NCBI GenBank assembly: GCA_934401915.1
Contig: CAKRSV010000010.1
Location: 1-64,000, forward strand
Length of the DNA: 64,000 bases
From: an uncultured Lachnospiraceae bacterium
Lineage (GTDB): Bacteria > Bacillota > Clostridia > Lachnospirales > Lachnospiraceae
Direction of reading: 5' to 3'
The notes beneath the pieces are model-generated. The model had not been told where the DNA came from. It did not search any database and was given only the letters and a program-made list of their open reading frames with translations. Position numbers and translations under genes: made by a program. Of this stretch, positions 24,301 to 32,846 are shown in pieces; position 1 is the stretch's first letter, and every line of letters begins with the position of its first letter.

Positions 24301-26384
24301 CGATCAATATCAGTTATTGGGATAATTCCGACTATAAGCCAGGGAATCCGAAATTTACCTATACAGTGGGCTTTGTCGACAGCGAGACGGGCTATTTTGT
24401 CAGTGATCCGGCGGTGCTCAGGGACGCCAAAGGGAAAAATGCGGTGAGCGTCAGCAAGAGCGGCGTCGTGACCATCAGCAAAGATTATGTCGTAAAAGAA
24501 GACAGTGAGGAAAATGAGTTTTATGTGCTGGTAAAAGCCGACGACTACAAGGAAAATCCGTACACCTTTCGGTGCTTATGCCGCGTAAAATCGGAGCGGG
24601 ACGAGCTGGGCAGTCTGGTCCTGCTGGATGAGGAAGGCAGAGTGATCGCGGAGCAGGGTACATCCGGCAAACCAGCCATGGTCGATGCGGATCTGTTCAT
24701 GACGGAAGACCCTGCTGTGCAGGTGATCGCCCTGAAGAAGGACGCGGTAAAGACGCAGGGCGGTGGATACCGGATCAGCGATAGGGTGAACGTGAAGTAT
24801 GACGTCACGCTCAAGGGAAAAGGAGCCCATATCGATAAATATGACCATCTGCTGCTGGACCAGATGTCGAAACAGAAGGTGACGATCACAGCCACGACGA
24901 GGGACGGCGGCAACGCGAAGGTGTCGCTGACGGTTCAGTTTACTTATGGAAAATGCGAGAATCCCGGTGTGGTGTGGAGTGATGGTAACTCTTCAACACT
25001 CAGCAAGCTGACGACGTATGACAGCAAAAATCCGAAGGAGACCATCAATATGCTGGCCGTCGACGGAAAGCCGCTGAGCAGCGGATCGTCGATCATCCTG
25101 TATGCGATGGCTGATCAGAGCACGCCGGAAGGGATTGCCGACAGGTATAAAAACTGCAGTATAAATGTATCCGGCGGGATCCATGTTTTGATGGATTACG
25201 GGGCGGCTGCGGCCCAGGATGGAGCTCCATACGGTAAGAACCAGGTATTGTTTGTTACGCTTACCGGCAAGGAGGGAACGATCACGCTGAACGCGGACGG
25301 AAGAAAGATCGTCTACAAGATCAGCAGTGAGCGGTTTATTCCGAAGGGCCCGAAGGCAGAGCTGGCAGCGCCTAAGATCACCGTTCCCCAGGATTGTAAG
25401 AACCAGCAGCTGGTAGTGGGAAAGGAAATGCAGACGCTGACCTTCCAGGTTGATAAGAAAGCAAAACTTCCAGAGAACGCGAAGGCAGAGATGGTTCTGC
25501 TGGACAGCAGCCTGCAGAAATCGATGTTTGAAGGGGATCTGGAATTGTCGGACAACGTGGAGTATGACGAGGAGACAAGGAGGCTCACACTGAGTGTTCC
25601 CGGAGTGTCAGCTCCTATGAGCGGGACAGTCTGCTTTGTGTTCAGCGGAACGGATGGAAAGACGACGAAGATCTCCAACGGAGTCAAGATCAAGGCAGTC
25701 AATATGAAGAAGTCCTTCTCGCTCGAAAGCAGGTATAAGATGTCCTGGACGGATGCGACAGAGGTTCCGCTGCGGTACAAGGGAACGAATGTGAAGAACG
25801 TTGTCGTCAACACACTTTTTAACGAGAATGTAAACGGACAGTCCAATAAGGTCAAGGAGAATATAGCGATTGCAAATATTTCTGACATTTCATCAGAATA
25901 TAAGTTTGCGTTTTCGCTGTACGGAGAGCCGGATACGAAACTGAAGAAGCTGAACATCTTCCTGAAAGGCTATGTAGAGTATGAGGACGGCGAGCATAAG
26001 GAGTTCGAACAGAAGGTGACGATCGAGATCCTGCCGGAAGGAAAGACGGTCAAGACCTACAAGGCGAAGGACGTCTCGGTAAATAAAAATACTGATGTGA
26101 AGGCGGTACCGGTCACAGTCATGGTCGGAAATAAGGAGCTGCTCTTTGACGGGGGATACATTGTAGATCTGACGGCGTATCGTGTCTCATCGGAAGAGGA
26201 GACGATCCCGGAGATCAAGACGAGTATCGATGCGGACAAGAAAAAGATCATGCTGGATCTCTCAGGCGTGATCGACGAGTGGAAGAAGAAAGGAACGCAG
26301 GAGACGATACGGTTAAAGATCACAAAAGGGACCGGATCTCCCATCTGGGTAAATGTGAAGATCAAGGTAAGCAAGTTTAATTAA
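21390..26384 (+). CDS. Very large secreted protein with Ig/FN3-like and chitobiase-C-type repeats
   Basis: The 1664-residue product starts with a signal peptide (MRKVTELCKRSLSAILAAAM, cleavage near residue 34 after TALA), then an acidic Gly/Pro/Glu-rich linker (about 40-105). Several beta-rich modules follow; two resemble the chitobiase/beta-hexosaminidase C-terminal type (VKYTVDGNDDPATAW and DIYYTLDGKDPTKASKKYEG). Further Ig-like units run to the end. No catalytic motif, LPxTG sorting signal or membrane anchor was seen; it ends in IKVSKFN, so it is probably released or held non-covalently. GGGGAAGAGG precedes the ATG. It has its own promoter and terminator. Possible roles are adhesion or glycan binding; the exact ligand is unknown. 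Confidence 0.8.
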   Translation: MRKVTELCKRSLSAILAAAMVLTSAPGTTMTALAAEQTEGIEMTVGEEPGQTGDQDKPEGSGEEAQPEGTDEAAGEENGENDENRGAQDDSNPVEALTEPVFTKKPTDGKLGYGSKGSFTLTIPENSIVKYTIGTVQNPVPADPDAETGSDYIENESVEVVAAGAEDGCIITVKAVALPVDSTTHSASRVVSETFDFAPNYMVLSSPDINLNKYQADNRAKDVTFTITNLPEVGVVKYTVDGNDDPATAWSAKEYTEGEVITVKAPDTDEEQSLTIYAVAVAPEETNYLNSGYVSATVTFAAKPEAVQLAYPVIHFQKDGNEADVTKGVKYGEAVDVVIDPVEGADIYYTLDGKDPTKASKKYEGPFALKTNKESGEMVEIRAIAIAQDTDKNKDSMVSQKMVELCAEQLTMTLESENYEAFTVQVRQRIDYMYSSSPVTVDEKHQFTVSKGALVRVVIRDAGGYRLTSVKDDKKSYIITVYPDNNLRESICTYSDIQEKRTIRVTTGAAYTLTVQNSKGGKVDSVDDTYQIDPLGEYTISVKKEDAETITVDSAVLCIGGETVTDENLVRTENGAVKFTAGKATYGKRVKIDLVVQDEVFATVNLKVGEVLTGVTVQGVNKNKELTVPLLLNKEYQVTYAQRNAADQLGVYVPENSAAGATVNPDGNLDVTAAMGAAKEPTKIYLYNKMLQQTTDDGETELLEQIQKPEILLDTITVKGAYPKWHGGALKISAVGSTERELQVSATTPNTAEVEHGNFFYVFHVTDVTDKNEKKELDPIVLDAYSGTEIYTLPVVTSQTEELTPKKYTVQAYLVGSFFESMPEDENDEDAALKTKVSNTVNCSTKTAYFADKITLKKGKTTVYTGEEDVQIATIDYGKKTTYQNAVAMMCEVDGKTPRGFTPEVKGNKVYVTVQEDVKPGKYNVRVVAASPQETKAAEATISISVEKNIGRFLASCGGIYKQKNKAGKATINISYWDNSDYKPGNPKFTYTVGFVDSETGYFVSDPAVLRDAKGKNAVSVSKSGVVTISKDYVVKEDSEENEFYVLVKADDYKENPYTFRCLCRVKSERDELGSLVLLDEEGRVIAEQGTSGKPAMVDADLFMTEDPAVQVIALKKDAVKTQGGGYRISDRVNVKYDVTLKGKGAHIDKYDHLLLDQMSKQKVTITATTRDGGNAKVSLTVQFTYGKCENPGVVWSDGNSSTLSKLTTYDSKNPKETINMLAVDGKPLSSGSSIILYAMADQSTPEGIADRYKNCSINVSGGIHVLMDYGAAAAQDGAPYGKNQVLFVTLTGKEGTITLNADGRKIVYKISSERFIPKGPKAELAAPKITVPQDCKNQQLVVGKEMQTLTFQVDKKAKLPENAKAEMVLLDSSLQKSMFEGDLELSDNVEYDEETRRLTLSVPGVSAPMSGTVCFVFSGTDGKTTKISNGVKIKAVNMKKSFSLESRYKMSWTDATEVPLRYKGTNVKNVVVNTLFNENVNGQSNKVKENIAIANISDISSEYKFAFSLYGEPDTKLKKLNIFLKGYVEYEDGEHKEFEQKVTIEILPEGKTVKTYKAKDVSVNKNTDVKAVPVTVMVGNKELLFDGGYIVDLTAYRVSSEEETIPEIKTSIDADKKKIMLDLSGVIDEWKKKGTQETIRLKITKGTGSPIWVNVKIKVSKFN

Positions 26385-26393
26385 ATAGCATCT

Positions 26394-26439
26394 AAGGGGC
26401 GCTGTGCCGCGAACAGATCTGCGGGCGGCGCCCCTTTTT
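26394..26439 (+). terminator. Terminator after the large secreted protein
   Basis: AAGGGGCGC pairs with GCGCCCCTT, with a T-run after it; the loop is long and itself GC-rich. Confidence 0.85.
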
Positions 26440-26575
26440 GCGGGTACAATTTTCGTTCCGGCTCCTTTTTTTGGCATTTTTCGAAAAAGGATAGTGTGCG
26501 ATAGCCCCAAATATGGTATTCTAGTAATGTAGGTGAAAATGACACCGGAGGAGAAAATGCAAAGGAGGACTTTTA

Positions 26576-27005
26576 TTGGTACCGGGCAGGCAGCCGATCG
26601 TTGCCTACAATGGACAGGTGTACGAGGACGCGTGCGTCTATGCGTTTATCAAGAATCTTACCGGAGCGGAAGGCTCTGGTGGAGCTGGACGGCAGACCGG
26701 CTGCGGATGTGTACAACAATGAGCTGGGCGTGGCGCGCAGCCAGATCGTTGACAATGTGCTGGTCAATCCGATGGGCCGTGCCGTGGGGGATCAGGTATT
26801 TATCTCATCGATGATGTCTCTGGAGCCGAATGGCACACTTACCAGTTTTAAGTGGATCAACAAAAATGACTGTATCTACCGTTACGTGCTGTATGACAAG
26901 GAAGGCTATATGTCGACCTACGCGAAGGATATGGCGTCGCTGGGCGCGCATATGGGAATCGTCGGCGGCGGAGTTTGGGAGAAGGAAGATAAATGCAGAA
27001 GAGAG
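26576..27005 (+). pseudogene. Decayed FIST-domain sensor gene
   Basis: FIST proteins are cytoplasmic small-molecule sensors often linked to chemotaxis receptors. A TTG start behind AGGAGGA opens a frame reading QPIVAYNGQVYEDACVYAFI. Near 26655-26670 homology jumps to another frame (KALVELDGRPAADVYNNELG), which continues through the FIST-C part (NPMGRAVGDQVFISSM) to YAKDMASLGAHMGIVGGG. Immediately after GGG the typical final segment is missing and the sequence runs into the next gene. The N-terminal FIST half is also absent. At least two deletions are needed to explain it. Confidence 0.7.
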
Positions 27006-27006
27006 T

Positions 27007-27729
27007 GTGACAGAGAAGAGAACGCCGGAGAAGGGACAGATCAAGCAGTATCTGGACGCCCTTTCCTTTCTCAGCAGCTTTGTGATGGACAAGAAGGAAG
27101 CGCTGGTGGAGGAGGAGCTGAAAACGATCCGGGAGATCGATAAGGTCAAGGATTCCTATACCGAGGTTATCGAGCACAATGCGGCGGTCAGCGATGCGGT
27201 GGATGCTTTTCAGAGTGAATTCGAGAGGATCGGAGGGATCTCCGGTCAGTTTAACGAGGTGATCTCCGGCGTTACCGAGGTGTCGAACGGGGCGTTGCAG
27301 GACATCCGGGAGCTGAAGGAAAGCTATGAGAAGGTGGAGCGGCAGTTCGCCGAGATCAACAAGGTGTACGATGAGTTCCAGACAAGCTCCGAGAGTCTGA
27401 CCAGCTCGCTGAGCGGCGTGCGGGAAGCGCTGGATGTATCGCAGACGTAGATGGAAAACACAGAACAGATCTTTCAGGAGATCAACCGGTCTGTCTCCGG
27501 GGTGGAGGATGTGCACCGGGGGATCAATGAGGTGGTAGGTCACTGTACCTCCAAGGTGGAGCAGCTTCAGAGCAACATGGGAGCGCATGAGAGACGTTAT
27601 GAACAGGTGCAGATGAACATAGACGGTCTGAAGAGCCTGATGACCCAGAAGGGATTTATCTACGAGGATATTTCCAATATGATGGAGCAGGCGCAGCCGC
27701 TGATCCAGAATATCCAGAAAGAACTTTAA
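27007..27729 (+). pseudogene. Chemoreceptor-type coiled-coil gene, internally deleted and amber-interrupted
   Basis: The frame (GTG at 27007) reads KGQIKQYLDALSFLSSFVMD and then a long coiled coil that matches soluble methyl-accepting chemotaxis proteins encoded beside FIST genes. The conserved hairpin tip that contacts CheA/CheW (EIxxxVxxIxxIAxQTNLLALN in the family) is absent: the sequence goes from VYDEFQ straight to TSSESLTSSL at about 27385-27395. A TAG at 27448-27450 then interrupts the frame, which continues as MENTEQIFQEINRSVSG to a normal C-terminus at 27729. A CAG to TAG change is likely. Without the tip it could not signal even if read through. Confidence 0.7.
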
Positions 27730-27746
27730 GAGATCGATACATACAG

Positions 27747-27777
27747 AAAGCCGGACGGAGGAATCGTCCGGCTTTTT
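27747..27777. terminator. Bidirectional terminator between convergent genes
   Basis: AAAGCCGGACG/CGTCCGGCTTT hairpin with T-runs usable on both strands. Confidence 0.85.
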
Positions 27778-27778
27778 A

Positions 27779-28471
27779 TCAGGTTTCCATGGGAAAATGC
27801 TCTTCCAGCTCTTCCTTGATGAACATGAAAAGGAAGCTGATCAGGAGCAGCACGCAGGAGAACCAGATCGTTCTGGAGGAAAACAGGGCGATCAGACTGC
27901 CGCCGATGCCTGCGCCGAGGGCAAACATGAGAATGATGCCGAGGTAGCAGAAGGACTTGTGCAGCGTCTTACCGTCGCGTGTCTTGCGGTAGGCACACAG
28001 GGATTCCATGCAGCTTCTGATATTTCCGATGCACATGGTACTCGCGAAGGCGTAGCCGTTGACCTTGCGGAACGCCTGCACCTGCATGGCGCAGGAGAAG
28101 GATACCATCGCATTGGCGAGGATATTCATATTCTCGGGGATGAATCCGACCACAAGGAGCAGCAGGATCTCGACTAACAGGATGACCTGCCGCCAGTGGA
28201 TCCTCTGCGCCATCCGGTACTTGATATGGATTTCCTCGGTCACGGCGATACCGATGGCAAAGGAGACGAGCGGGATCAGGTAATGGACGGCGAGCCCCCA
28301 GTCGCGGGCGGCAAGGCTCTGGCTCAGAAGAACGATGTTGCCGGTCTGGGCGTTGGCAAATACCTTCCCGCGGAACAGATAGGTATAGGCATCCTGCAGA
28401 CCGCCGGATACAGAGAGAAAAGCGGCAGTCCAGAAAGATTCGGACATTTGTCCGTGAAATTTGTGACGCAA
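27779..28471 (-). CDS. YoaK/DUF1275-family membrane protein
   Basis: YoaK proteins are small integral membrane proteins with about six helices and no settled function. The 230-residue product has the family start (SESFWTAAFLSVSGGLQDAYTYLFRGKVFANAQTGN begins at about 10, written here in part), the QTGNIVLL motif, and the late YAFASTMCIGNIRS segment. A perfect GGAGGTGAT lies at 28486-28478, which places the start at TTG 28471 rather than at the GTG inside the binding site or the downstream ATG at 28447. It is divergent from the LysR gene and shares a bidirectional terminator with the decayed chemoreceptor. Confidence 0.88.
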   Translation of the reverse strand: MRHKFHGQMSESFWTAAFLSVSGGLQDAYTYLFRGKVFANAQTGNIVLLSQSLAARDWGLAVHYLIPLVSFAIGIAVTEEIHIKYRMAQRIHWRQVILLVEILLLLVVGFIPENMNILANAMVSFSCAMQVQAFRKVNGYAFASTMCIGNIRSCMESLCAYRKTRDGKTLHKSFCYLGIILMFALGAGIGGSLIALFSSRTIWFSCVLLLISFLFMFIKEELEEHFPMET

Positions 28472-28572
28472 GACGATCACCTCCGGATTTTTTCTTTCTT
28501 ACTTGTTCTTTTCGTATTATACTACTCTTTAGAAAATAGGAAAGTAATTTTTACAGAGGAAAGGGGAAGAAA

Positions 28573-29502
28573 ATGACACTCCAGCAGTTGCGATATGTCA
28601 TCAAGGTGGCGGAGACGGGAACGATCACGGAAGCTGCCAGTCAGCTTTATCTTTCACAGCCCAGTCTGACCAATGCGATCCGTGAACTGGAAAAGGAGAT
28701 GGATCTGGTCATTTTTCAGAGGACGAACAAGGGGATCCGTCCGTCCAGGGAAGGGGAGGTATTCCTTGGCTATGCAAGGCAGGTCGTGGAGCAGGCGGCG
28801 GTCCTTGAGGACCGGTATAAGCGACAGGAAGGTGGAAAAACGCAGTTCTGCGTGTCGACCCAGCACTATTCCTTTGCGGTAAACGCGTTCGTGGATCTGA
28901 TTAAGGAATATGGGCAGGAGGAATACGACTTCCGTCTGAGGGAGACGCAGACATACGAGATCATCGAGGATGTAGAACGGATGCAGAGTGAGATCGGACT
29001 TCTTTTTCTCAATGACTTTAACGAGATGGTCATCGGCAAGATCCTGAAGGCAAAGGATCTGGAATTTCATGAGCTGTTTGTTGCAAAGCCGCATGTTTTT
29101 ATCAGCAGAAAGCACCCGCTTGCGGGGAAGAAAGTTATCACGAACGAAGAGCTGGAGGAGTATCCGTATCTGTCCTTTGAGCAGGGAGAGCACAATTCCT
29201 TTTATTTTTCGGAGGAGATCTTTTCGGCGTCCGAGAGAAAGAAAAATATCCGTGTGAGGGACCGGGCGACGCTGTTTAATCTGCTGATCGGACTTAACGG
29301 CTATACGGTCTGCAGCGGCGTGATCGACCAGAAATTGAACGGGGAGGATATCATCGCGGTGCCGCTCGCGGATGAGGGAGAGATGCGGATCGGATATATC
29401 ACGCACCGGAAAGTGCTGCTGAGCCGGGTGGGAGAGTCCTACCTAAAGGCGCTGGCACGGTATGTACAGCCTGGGACAAAACAGAATAGTCAAGGAAAAT
29501 AG
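28573..29502 (+). CDS. LysR-family transcriptional regulator, probably of metE
   Basis: The 309-residue protein has the LysR winged helix-turn-helix at 1-60 (LQQLRYVIKVAETGTITEAA, then LYLSQPSLTNAIRELEKEM) and a two-lobed periplasmic-binding-protein-like effector domain (about 90-300). It sits directly upstream of metE, separated by a strong terminator, and divergent from yoaK. The metE leader is short and has no SAM or T-box riboswitch, so control of methionine synthesis through this regulator is the simplest reading. LysR-type regulators of met or cys genes usually sense homocysteine or O-acetylserine; the ligand here is unknown. GAGGAAAGGGGAAG precedes the ATG. Confidence 0.88.
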   Translation: MTLQQLRYVIKVAETGTITEAASQLYLSQPSLTNAIRELEKEMDLVIFQRTNKGIRPSREGEVFLGYARQVVEQAAVLEDRYKRQEGGKTQFCVSTQHYSFAVNAFVDLIKEYGQEEYDFRLRETQTYEIIEDVERMQSEIGLLFLNDFNEMVIGKILKAKDLEFHELFVAKPHVFISRKHPLAGKKVITNEELEEYPYLSFEQGEHNSFYFSEEIFSASERKKNIRVRDRATLFNLLIGLNGYTVCSGVIDQKLNGEDIIAVPLADEGEMRIGYITHRKVLLSRVGESYLKALARYVQPGTKQNSQGK

Positions 29503-29517
29503 TATTTCTTTTTCCAG

Positions 29518-29563
29518 ACCGGGCTTGTCATAGCTTAAAACTATGACAAAGCCCGGTTTTTTT
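29518..29563 (+). terminator. Terminator after the LysR gene
   Basis: ACCGGGCTTTGTCATAG-like arms: ACCGGGCTTGTCATAG pairs with CTATGACAAAGCCCGGT (one bulge), then a T-run. Very stable. Confidence 0.9.
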
Positions 29564-29648
29564 GTATTATACAAAGAAATTCCCATAAAGTATAGTGGTT
29601 TTATCGAAAATCGAACGACTACCAGGAGAGAATGAGGAGGAAGGAAAG

Positions 29649-31928
29649 ATGAAAACAGCAGTGATCGGGTTCCCGCGTGTGGGAACGCTGAGAGAATTAA
29701 AGTTTGCAAACGAAAAGTATTTCCGCGGAGAGATCGACGCGCAGGAATTGCAGAATACAGCAAAGGAGCTGCGCAGGATCCACTGGAGCACGCAGAAGGA
29801 TGCAGGGATCGACTATATCTCCAGCAACGACTTTTCTTTTTATGACATGGTGCTCGACACCGCGGCGCTGCTCGGCATCGTGCCGGAGCGTTACCGCGAG
29901 CTGCAGCTTCCGGCGCTGGATACCTACTTTGCTATGGCGCGCGGCTATCAGGGTGAGTCCGGGGATGTAAAGGCGCTGGCAATGAAAAAGTGGTTTAACA
30001 CGAATTATCATTACATCGTACCGGAGGTTGAGGACGATACGGAGATACAGATCAGCAGTGACAAGCTCTTTGCGGAATATGCGGAGGCGAAGGCACTGGG
30101 GATCAACACAAAGCCGGTTGTGATCGGAGCGTATACCATGCTCAGGCTGTGCCGGTACACTGGGGAGAAGAAAGCGGCAGATTTCGTGGACACCGTGATC
30201 GCCGCATACAGGGAACTGCTCAGAAAATGCGGGGAGCAGGGAATCCGTCTGGTGCAGTTTGACGAGCCTTCGCTTGTACAGGATATGAAGCCGGAGGACA
30301 TTGCATTTTTTGAAAAGATCTATAGGAAGGTGCTGGCAGAGGCAACGCAGACCAAGGTGCTTTTGCAGACCTACTTCGGCGACGTGAGGGACGTTTATCA
30401 GAAGCTGACAGAGCTGCCGTTTGCAGGGATTGGTCTTGATTTCATAGAGGGCAGACAGACAGCTGCGCTGATTGAAAAATATGGTTTCCCGAAGGATAAG
30501 GTATTGTTCGCTGGCGTGGTAAACGGAAAGAATATCTGGAAGAACCACTATGAGAAAACGCTGGGAATACTGAAGGAACTGCAAGGAAAAGGAATCCAGA
30601 CGGTGGTATCCACATCCTGTTCCCTTCTGCATGTGCCTTACACCTTACGGCATGAGAAGAGACTGGCACAGGAATATACGGCATATTTCTCCTTTGCAGA
30701 GGAAAAGCTGAAGGAGTTAAAGGATCTTGGCGCGCTTGCTGACTGTGGGGAGCCGGAAAAGAAGGCTGCCTATGTGGAGAACCGGGAGCTTTTTAGCAAG
30801 GGAAGAGACTGCGGGAACGGAAAGGTCAGAGAGAGACTTGCCGGTGTCAGGGACAGTGATTATACCAGACTGCCGAAGCGCGACGAGCGGCAGAGGCTGC
30901 AGAAAAAGGTGCTCGGTCTGCCTGAATTCCCTACGACAACGATCGGTTCATTCCCGCAGACAAAGGACGTCAAGGCAAACCGTGCGGCGTTCCGAAAGGG
31001 AGAGATCTCCAGACAGGAGTATGTAGTTTTTAATAAAAAGAAGATTGCCGAGTGCGTGGCGTGGCAGGAAGAGATTGGACTGGATGTGTTGGTGCACGGC
31101 GAGTACGAGAGAAACGACATGGTAGAGTATTTCGGAGAGGCGCTAGGCGGATTCCTGTTTACCGAAAAAGCGTGGGTACAGTCCTATGGAACAAGATGCG
31201 TAAAACCTCCGATCATCTGGGGAGACGTTTACCGTGAGAAGCCGATCACCGTGGAGTGGTCCGTCTATGCGCAGTCCGTGACAAAGAAGATCATGAAGGG
31301 AATGCTGACCGGACCGGTGACGATCCTGAACTGGTCGTTCCCGAGAGAGGATATCTCGATCCGGGAGTCGATCTCACAGATCGCGCTCGCGATCCGCGAT
31401 GAGGTGCTGGATCTGGAGGCAAACGGTATCCGCGTGATACAGATCGATGAAGCGGCGCTGAGAGAGAAACTGCCGCTCAGAAGATCCGACTGGAATACGG
31501 AGTATCTGGACTTCGCGATCTCGGCATTCAGGCTGACACACAGTGGCGTGAAGGCAGAGACACAGATCCATACACATATGTGCTACAGTGAGTTTACCGA
31601 CATCATCCCGGCGATCGATGCGATGGACGCCGACGTCATCACCTTTGAGGCGTCCCGTTCAGATCTGCAGATCCTGGATGCGCTGCGGGAGAACCACTTT
31701 GAGACAGAGGTCGGACCGGGCGTGTACGATATCCATTCGCCGCGTGTACCTGCCGTGGAGGAGATCGTGTCTGCACTGGAGCTTATGCTCACCAAGATCA
31801 GTCCGGAAAAGCTGTGGGTGAATCCAGACTGCGGACTCAAGACAAGAGGCGTGCCGGAGACGGACGCAAGCCTGCGCAACATGGTTGCGGCGGCAGAGAA
31901 GATCAGAGAGACAAACGGAAAGCATTGA
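29649..31928 (+). CDS. metE: Cobalamin-independent methionine synthase
   Basis: MetE transfers the methyl group of 5-methyltetrahydropteroyl-polyglutamate to homocysteine without B12. The 759-residue protein has both barrels: the N-terminal one beginning AVIGFPRVGTLRELKFANEK, and the catalytic one beginning EFPTTTIGSFPQTKDV (about 420). Zinc and homocysteine ligands are visible in IHTHMCYSEF and in NPDCGLKTRG, as well as IQIDEAALREKLPLR. Length is normal. The ATG at 29649 has GAGGAGGAAGG upstream; an in-frame ATG at 29595 lies in the leader. The leader of about 85 bases has no recognisable riboswitch. Regulated probably by the LysR protein upstream. Confidence 0.96.
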   Translation: MKTAVIGFPRVGTLRELKFANEKYFRGEIDAQELQNTAKELRRIHWSTQKDAGIDYISSNDFSFYDMVLDTAALLGIVPERYRELQLPALDTYFAMARGYQGESGDVKALAMKKWFNTNYHYIVPEVEDDTEIQISSDKLFAEYAEAKALGINTKPVVIGAYTMLRLCRYTGEKKAADFVDTVIAAYRELLRKCGEQGIRLVQFDEPSLVQDMKPEDIAFFEKIYRKVLAEATQTKVLLQTYFGDVRDVYQKLTELPFAGIGLDFIEGRQTAALIEKYGFPKDKVLFAGVVNGKNIWKNHYEKTLGILKELQGKGIQTVVSTSCSLLHVPYTLRHEKRLAQEYTAYFSFAEEKLKELKDLGALADCGEPEKKAAYVENRELFSKGRDCGNGKVRERLAGVRDSDYTRLPKRDERQRLQKKVLGLPEFPTTTIGSFPQTKDVKANRAAFRKGEISRQEYVVFNKKKIAECVAWQEEIGLDVLVHGEYERNDMVEYFGEALGGFLFTEKAWVQSYGTRCVKPPIIWGDVYREKPITVEWSVYAQSVTKKIMKGMLTGPVTILNWSFPREDISIRESISQIALAIRDEVLDLEANGIRVIQIDEAALREKLPLRRSDWNTEYLDFAISAFRLTHSGVKAETQIHTHMCYSEFTDIIPAIDAMDADVITFEASRSDLQILDALRENHFETEVGPGVYDIHSPRVPAVEEIVSALELMLTKISPEKLWVNPDCGLKTRGVPETDASLRNMVAAAEKIRETNGKH

Positions 31929-31948
31929 GTATTTCCGGTGTGAGGAAG

Positions 31949-31988
31949 TCCTGCTTCCGGTCGGGTTCGACCGGAGGCAGGATTTTTT
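31949..31988 (+). terminator. Terminator after metE
   Basis: TCCTGC-TTCCGGTC pairs with GACCGGA-GGCAGGA around GGGTTC, then six T. Confidence 0.9.
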
Positions 31989-32018
31989 GATGCAGCTCCA
32001 ATTTTTTCGAAAAAAGCC

Positions 32019-32062
32019 TTGACAAACGAACAGGATGCGATAGAATATAACGGTGTTATATT
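32019..32062 (+). promoter_or_regulatory. Promoter and operator of the first cassette tetR
   Basis: TTGACA, 16-base spacer, TAGAAT. A perfect palindrome AATATAAC-GGT-GTTATATT (32044-32062) overlaps the -10 and is a candidate autoregulatory operator. Confidence 0.75.
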
Positions 32063-32083
32063 TTTCGAAACGCAGGGGTATCT

Positions 32084-32728
32084 ATGACGGAGAAAGCAGA
32101 GAATACGAGAAAGATCATACTGGATATGGCGATGAAGCACTTTCTGGAGTACGGCTATACGGGCGTGTCGCTCAGGAGCATTGTAAAGGACGCGGGGCTG
32201 ACCACGGGGGCGTTTTACAAGTATTATCCGACCAAGGAGACGCTCTTTGACGCACTGGTCGATCCGTATGTGGAGAACATCTACCGGCTCTATGATGGGA
32301 TGCTCGCGGATTTTCAGAGTCTTTCCATGGAAGATCAGACACAGAATATGGCGAATACCTCGGCGCAGGGGATGGAGCGGATCATCGATTATATCTATGA
32401 CAATTACGACCATTTCTGTCTGCTCCTGAAATGCGGCGACAGCGGAAAGTATACGGATTTTCTGCATAAGATGGTGGCGAGGGAGAGCGAGGCCAGCATG
32501 GTGTACTTGGAGAAGATGAGAAAGAGGGGAAGCGAGATCCCCGAGGTCGATGAAAGTCTTGTCCACATGATCTATACGGGATATTTTTCCGCCGTATTGC
32601 AGATCATCGAGCACGACATCGACAGGCAGACTGCCAAGAGGAACGTGCATCAGATCCGGGAATTCCATATGGGAGGCTGGGAGAGACTGTGGAGCATCTC
32701 TTTTCCAGAAAAGGAGCAGAATCTGTAA
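32084..32728 (+). CDS. TetR-family regulator of the first ABC pair
   Basis: The 214-residue protein has the TetR DNA-binding domain at about 8-55 (IILDMAMKHFLEYGYTGVSL, then IVKDAGLTTGAFYKYYPTKE) and a divergent helical ligand domain. Its promoter contains a perfect palindrome overlapping the -10, consistent with autorepression. A terminator (32766-32803) and then the ABC pair follow in the same direction, and the same TetR then ABC-ABC order recurs at 36,507, so control of the transporter is likely. The operator differs from the AGTTAG box in front of the ABC genes, which suggests a second regulator there. Confidence 0.88.
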   Translation: MTEKAENTRKIILDMAMKHFLEYGYTGVSLRSIVKDAGLTTGAFYKYYPTKETLFDALVDPYVENIYRLYDGMLADFQSLSMEDQTQNMANTSAQGMERIIDYIYDNYDHFCLLLKCGDSGKYTDFLHKMVARESEASMVYLEKMRKRGSEIPEVDESLVHMIYTGYFSAVLQIIEHDIDRQTAKRNVHQIREFHMGGWERLWSISFPEKEQNL

Positions 32729-32765
32729 AAACGGCAGAGATAAAGCCTTAGGACAACGGATAATA

Positions 32766-32803
32766 TTTGGCGGCAGGAAATGCAGGAAGCCGCCGAATTT
32801 ATT
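32766..32803 (+). terminator. Terminator or attenuator between tetR and the ABC pair
   Basis: TTTGGCGGC/GCCGCCGAA with a 14-base loop, followed by TTTATTAT. The AGTTAG box begins seven bases later. Confidence 0.65.
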
Positions 32804-32809
32804 ATAAAT

Positions 32810-32827
32810 AAGTTAGTGACAACTAAT
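32810..32827 (+). promoter_or_regulatory. AGTTAG box 1, before the first ABC pair
   Basis: AAGTTAGTGACAACTAAT, containing TTAGT-GACA-ACTAA. It differs from box 2 (37186-37203) at only three of 18 positions and is 20 bases upstream of the ABC start. Likely operator for a regulator not encoded here. Confidence 0.6.
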
Positions 32828-32846
32828 ATTAAGGAGAGTGAAGGAT

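Noticed and set aside
11182..27450. Amber codons at 11182 and 27448 as possible stop-codon recoding
   Set aside because: Many intact genes here end in TAG (for example hisF and ung), and both ambers sit in genes or modules that show other signs of decay.
29564..29648. Riboswitch (SAM or T-box) before metE
   Set aside because: The leader after the LysR terminator is only about 85 bases and shows neither conserved cores nor a terminator/antiterminator.
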